Shown one piece after another: positions 63,001 to 64,000 of a stretch of DNA of 64,000 nt. The stretch comes from Lutraria lutraria (lineage: Eukaryota; Mollusca; Bivalvia; Venerida; Mactridae), in the NCBI GenBank assembly GCA_964023205.1, contig OZ026843.1, forward strand, positions 6,991,029-7,055,028. Direction: 5' to 3'. The position numbers were made by a program, and so were the translations under genes. Position 1 is the first letter of the stretch; the number at the start of each line of letters is the position of its first letter. Under the pieces are notes generated by a model. The model ran no database searches and was not told where the DNA came from. It worked only from the letters and a program-made list of their open reading frames with translations.

Positions 63001-64000
63001 AATACAGTCTTTTGAGCCGGAAAATTAAGGAAGCTTTTATAATATGTGCGAGAGAAGATTCTTACATGGTATCCATAGAAAACGAAAGTGAAGTGGAATT
63101 ATTGATGCTTGCTGCCCACAACATAAGTAAGCTAGAACACTTTGTAAACATTTTTGGTAAACTCTATCAAGATTTCTTGCTGAAACCCAAGACTGATTGA
63201 TCCCCGTCAGCGGATAAAACTGTAATGACCTTTCCACAATGAAAAATAACAATCTCGGGTTATTCTGTTCTTCTAGATTCCTTTCTTTTCAGCCTCTTTT
63301 TCAGCAGTTGTCACACTCGTGTCTGCGCCTGATATTCTGATAATATCTGTAAGGGCTTCCGTGACGGAGTAGTTATGGTATCTGACTAGTAATCACCAGT
63401 CAGTCACCGCTTTGAGTTCGAATTATACCCAGGACCAGGAAAAATATCACATGTGTAGAAGCTATGAAAGAAGATTGATTGTTTTACCCAGATGTTACTA
63501 ATGCCTGGATACCTGCACATTTTTTTTTTCAAAAAGAATAATCGATGCTAGAACCTGGAACCAATATACACAATCAGCCTCCAGAAAATATAAGGTCGTA
63601 CCTGTTGTCTCTGTAAATAGTGGGTCACCGGGAACCAGTTTAATCGATATCAACCTTGGATTAGATTACCGCGATTTCATTCGTGTAACTTCGTCATCTT
63701 TTTCGATAGACTACTGTACATTATCTAAATGTCGGTCCTGTTTTTGTTTTAAAGAATGGACTTCTATAAGGATAGGGCGTTTATTAGCGGATATACTGTA
63801 ATGCTGTATTTTATTATGATATTTAGGTCTTTACAAAAGTATACCAAACTGGAGGCTAGGACTTGTATCTCAAGGACTGAATGGCGGCGTTTATCGTTGG
63901 CCAAATGGAAAAATGATCGACCTTGCTTATTGGAACAATTCTGTGATCGGGGAAAGAGGACTCGTGGCTGTTTCAAGTGCGGATTCTTCTCAATGGAGTG
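50853..64000 (+). CDS. Mosaic sushi/WSC/C-type-lectin gene (13 exons, open at right edge)
   Basis: Exons 50853-51056, 53017-53256, 53532-53732, 54770-54887, 55836-56011, 59023-59253, 60126-60233, 60575-60748, 61030-61266, 61714-61974, 62442-62561, 62959-63126 and 63827-64000 splice in frame with GT-AG borders. All module borders are phase 1, the arrangement that allows exon shuffling; the only phase-2 junction lies inside the first WSC domain. Order: three sushi modules, WSC, short WSC, a fibrinogen-like stub, a C-type lectin domain, WSC, a stub, and a lectin domain cut by the window end. Such ectodomains bind glycans or other proteins at the cell surface or in hemolymph; the actual ligand is unknown. 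The start and any membrane anchor lie outside what can be proven here. Confidence 0.8.
51060..52625. other. Intron 1 of the mosaic gene
   Basis: No exon or RNA gene recognised in this stretch; it is AT-rich with scattered short ORFs. Confidence 0.4.
52630..52965 (+). mobile_element. tRNA-derived SINE (complete)
   Basis: The head 'ggatcggtggtatagtggt' (A box) with 'ggtttgattctcgac' (B box), a conserved body ('aaagaacccggaaaatattcg') and tail 'gagccgttaaacaacag(ataaata)' make a full-length element of about 335 bp. It is the same family as the split copy at 37456. It lies in the intron between sushi exons 1 and 2. Confidence 0.75.
53017..53256 (+). CDS. Mosaic gene exon: sushi (CCP) module 2
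   Basis: 79 codons, acceptor ttttacag, donor GTAAGT. Cys at KQCLN, LECDA, ISCID and GDCY, with Trp in AIWEDLGDC. The loop between Cys 2 and 3 is longer than usual (FDVDHASPVWERVTS). Phase 1 to 1. Confidence 0.75.
53532..53732 (+). CDS. Mosaic gene exon: sushi (CCP) module 3
   Basis: 66 codons, acceptor tattttcag, donor GTAAGT. Cys at IPCST, YKCLS, ATCNS and LNCA, with Trp in AEWSLP; this is the most canonical of the three sushi modules. The next exon follows in frame. Confidence 0.8.
53740..54400. other. Intron of the mosaic gene
   Basis: AT-rich intron without supported features. Confidence 0.4.
54405..54645 (+). mobile_element. tRNA-derived SINE
   Basis: 'cctccgtggtcgctgact' and 'gggttcgagcccagg' supply A and B boxes. 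The body includes 'gtagacagttacttacgg', and the tail 'aggcgtaaagtccgataca' runs into an A-rich (aaac) end. The family differs from the 52630 element. Confidence 0.7.
54770..54887 (+). CDS. Mosaic gene exon: WSC domain 1, first half
   Basis: 38 codons, phase 1 to 2, acceptor atttgcag, donor GTAACT. It contains HYVGCLSSGS and FCVQYCKDQNK, the start of a WSC domain (YVGC...C-x2-YC). The phase-2 border splits the glycine of NKG. Confidence 0.75.
54890..55830. other. Intron splitting WSC domain 1
   Basis: No features recognised beyond a repeat-like 'aggggcataccctacaaca' tract at about 55477, whose complement is at about 55808-55822 (an inverted pair about 330 bp apart, perhaps a further MITE). 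Confidence 0.45.
55836..56011 (+). CDS. Mosaic gene exon: WSC domain 1, second half
   Basis: 58 codons, phase 2 to 1, acceptor atattccag, donor GTAAGT. LAGVNDDTCYCDD, DDTCNQTCPG and FCGGSGGQIAVYATL complete a canonical eight-Cys WSC domain with the earlier exon. WSC domains bind cell-wall or other polysaccharides in characterised proteins. Confidence 0.8.
56108..56190. repeat. 36-bp tandem duplication in intron
   Basis: The unit 'gtgatcgaatcaagggaggg' to 'cacttaaaatat' occurs two and a half times. Confidence 0.85.
56885..57031. mobile_element. Hairpin MITE, about 60-bp arms
   Basis: The left arm 'cagacacttgtttagaaaa' to 'accccacccaccacgttcgc' pairs with the right arm 'gcgaacgtggtgggtgggg' to 'ctaaactagtgtctg', around a loop of about 27 bp; the outer ends are 'ctgtac' and 'gtacag'. 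No coding capacity. Confidence 0.7.
57035..57590. other. Intron, no feature recognised
   Basis: AT-rich part of the 3-kb intron between WSC 1 and WSC 2. Confidence 0.35.
57597..57780 (+). mobile_element. tRNA-derived SINE
   Basis: 'ggccatggtccagtggttag' serves as an A-box head, the B box is poor ('gcaggttatacc'), and the tail 'ggttagaatacagtcc' is shared with the 48370 element. Degenerate copy. Confidence 0.6.
57797..57897. repeat. Hairpin element with 26-bp arms
   Basis: 'ccggtgtaacgttttcaagc' and onward at the left pairs with 'gcttgaaaacgttacaccgg' at the right; 101 bp in total. Internal copies of 'aaaacgtt' suggest a more complex foldback. Confidence 0.75.
57935..58114. repeat. Near-perfect 180-bp palindrome
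   Basis: The outer arms 'cacaggtaactgtatcatg' and 'catgatacagttacctgtg' are exact complements. Inward, 'aatagattataaaaatatga' and its complement, then A/T runs and an 'attatttattactatattaa' core pair across almost the full length. This would form a cruciform or long hairpin RNA. Flanks 'gccaaccca' on both sides may be the target duplication. Confidence 0.85.
58120..59015. other. Intron before WSC 2
   Basis: No exon seen. A tract near 58740-58905 ('gacctttattcggaggttgcc') resembles one at 56400-56470 ('ggcctttattcacagggttgcc'), an uncharacterised interspersed repeat. Confidence 0.4.
59023..59253 (+). CDS. Mosaic gene exon: short WSC domain 2
   Basis: 76 codons, phase 1 to 1, acceptor tttcatcag, donor GTAAGT. 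GCYDLSS, VTCNERCRG, STCHCFNES and NSYCGNE give six Cys in the WSC order, but the usual C-x3-C pair before the last Cys is absent, so the domain is shortened and misses one disulfide. Confidence 0.7.
59495..59710 (-). repeat. Dispersed repeat family member, reversed
   Basis: The complement matches the 17985 and 50640 copies: 'ggcccgagaaatgatac', 'ctttccacacgttttcaaga', 'aacctaccctat'. Confidence 0.55.
59729..59923. mobile_element. Short MITE with TACTGTRGAATCATT ends
   Basis: TACTGTAGAATCATTAATTT at 59729 and the complement of TACTGTGGAATCATTCATTT ending at 59923. The interior repeats 'ttcgtgg/ccacgaa' and 'ggggattt/aaatcccc' motifs several times, so it can fold on itself in more than one way. 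Confidence 0.7.
60126..60233 (+). CDS. Mosaic gene exon: fibrinogen-like stub 1
   Basis: 35 codons, phase 1 to 1, acceptor tttacag, donor GTAAGA. ETCQDLYQEGIRMNGDYYLK then VNCVFY. The C-x2-L-x4-G-x4-G-x-Y-x-L pattern resembles the first 30 or so residues of fibrinogen-related domains (SC-x2-LxxxG-x-xxSGxYxL), yet the rest of that fold is not present in any following exon. It may be an independent two-Cys mini-module. Confidence 0.6.
60575..60748 (+). CDS. Mosaic gene exon: C-type lectin domain 1, first half
   Basis: 57 codons, phase 1 to 1, acceptor gctttcag, donor GTATGT. LCEPEWIGYDGFCYYF, SREFCRSVDADLVSIATQEE. The extra N-terminal Cys pair marks a long-form lectin domain. Confidence 0.75.
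61030..61266 (+). CDS. Mosaic gene exon: C-type lectin domain 1, second half
   Basis: 78 codons, phase 1 to 1, acceptor ttttcgcag, donor GTGATT. RTWWLGLIDN, YSWVDGSLM, VACAVDTSQ, YEWLEAECNHEHNVMCKKP. All expected Cys are present. The Ca2+/sugar motifs EPN or QPD and WND are not seen, so classical Ca2+-dependent sugar binding is doubtful. Confidence 0.8.
61270..61700. other. Intron between lectin 1 and WSC 3
   Basis: No feature recognised. Confidence 0.35.
61714..61974 (+). CDS. Mosaic gene exon: WSC domain 3
   Basis: 86 codons, phase 1 to 1, acceptor cctaaag, donor GTTAGT. GSRCIQSG, YCTQFCKGK, TTCQCMVD, TECNSPCGG, QFCGGEADDTYSV: a full eight-Cys WSC domain in a single exon, unlike WSC 1, which is split. 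Confidence 0.8.
62006..62240. repeat. 14-bp minisatellite in intron
   Basis: About 16 copies of 'cactcaaatctcag' with variants (acccaaat, tactaaaag). It starts 32 bp after the WSC 3 donor. The small ORF across it is an artefact. Confidence 0.9.
62442..62561 (+). CDS. Mosaic gene exon: fibrinogen-like stub 2
   Basis: 39 codons, phase 1 to 1, acceptor cttacag, donor GTAACT. SAVSCEELHLYGIDNNTFHL then FAECGVS. It has the same C-x2-L...G...(Y/F)-x-L...C layout and the same position between WSC and lectin as stub 1, which supports it as a recurrent module, although the second Gly is lost. Confidence 0.55.
62565..62950. other. Intron before lectin domain 2
   Basis: No exon seen. The start ('tacagtgaaacttcgctataaagaccacc') looks like an interspersed repeat of unknown class. 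Confidence 0.35.
62959..63126 (+). CDS. Mosaic gene exon: C-type lectin domain 2, first half
   Basis: 55 codons, phase 1 to 1, acceptor ttttcag, donor GTAAGC. ACPHSWILLNGVCYKYSL, AFIICAREDSYMVSIENESE. It resembles the first half of lectin 1 in layout. Confidence 0.7.
63345..63530 (+). mobile_element. tRNA-like SINE
   Basis: 'ttccgtgacggagtagttat' and 'gagttcgaattatacccagg' are degenerate A and B boxes, with a T-rich end near 63530. Old copy. Confidence 0.5.
63827..64000 (+). CDS. Mosaic gene exon: C-type lectin domain 2, second half (partial)
   Basis: The acceptor gatatttag precedes an open frame that reaches the window end. NWRLGLVSQG, YRWPNGKMIDLAYWNN, GERGLVAVSSADSSQW. The position of the first internal Cys (as in VACAV of lectin 1) reads GLVAV, so this Cys appears to be missing. 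Confidence 0.7.

Overview
The window is eukaryotic nuclear DNA, AT-rich and intron-rich with GT-AG introns. It looks like a mollusc, most likely a bivalve. The grounds are the mosaic of sushi, WSC and C-type-lectin modules on phase-1 exons, the many tRNA-derived SINEs, short hairpin MITEs and decayed LINEs, and the small cysteine-rich secreted modules. The species cannot be fixed from the sequence alone.

Layout. 1-14625 is the right end of a very large 35-bp tandem array (about 418 monomers; the left edge is outside the window). It has a 70-bp dimer level and multi-kb higher-order duplications. A TTAA-flanked, piggyBac-like MITE follows (14787-15687). 16524-22676 (minus) is a complete ten-exon gene (gene A, about 410 aa): signal peptide, five cysteine-rich ShK-like modules, Thr/Ser/Pro-rich linker exons and a short C-terminal exon. 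30660-36478 is a diverged segmental copy of the 14704-21020 interval. It carries a paralogue (gene B, minus, 31606-35847) without the first two coding exons but with a longer, apparently ancestral C-terminal exon. The two copies are reciprocally damaged: A has lost the C-terminus by an 80-bp frameshifting deletion, and B has lost the 5' exons. Between them lie a decayed Ty3/Gypsy integrase, a SINE and a 1.9-kb 18-bp minisatellite.

36480-50850 holds mainly repeats: a Tc1-like transposase fragment, a SINE split by a foldback MITE, a second TTAA-flanked MITE, a 19-bp minisatellite interrupted by a truncated LINE 3' end, a 39-bp minisatellite, a hAT-like MITE with target duplications, and a LINE reverse transcriptase fused to what looks like the tail of a different LINE.

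50853-64000 (plus) is the 5' or middle part of a large mosaic receptor or secreted lectin gene that runs off the right edge. Its modules in order are sushi, sushi, sushi, WSC (two exons), a short WSC, a 35-aa fibrinogen-domain-like stub, a C-type lectin domain (two exons), WSC, a second stub and a second C-type lectin domain (cut by the window end). The junctions are all in phase. The WSC-stub-lectin block occurs twice, so it behaves as a duplicated super-module. The likely role is extracellular recognition, adhesion or immunity, inferred only from domain content. No rRNA, functional tRNA or CRISPR was seen.
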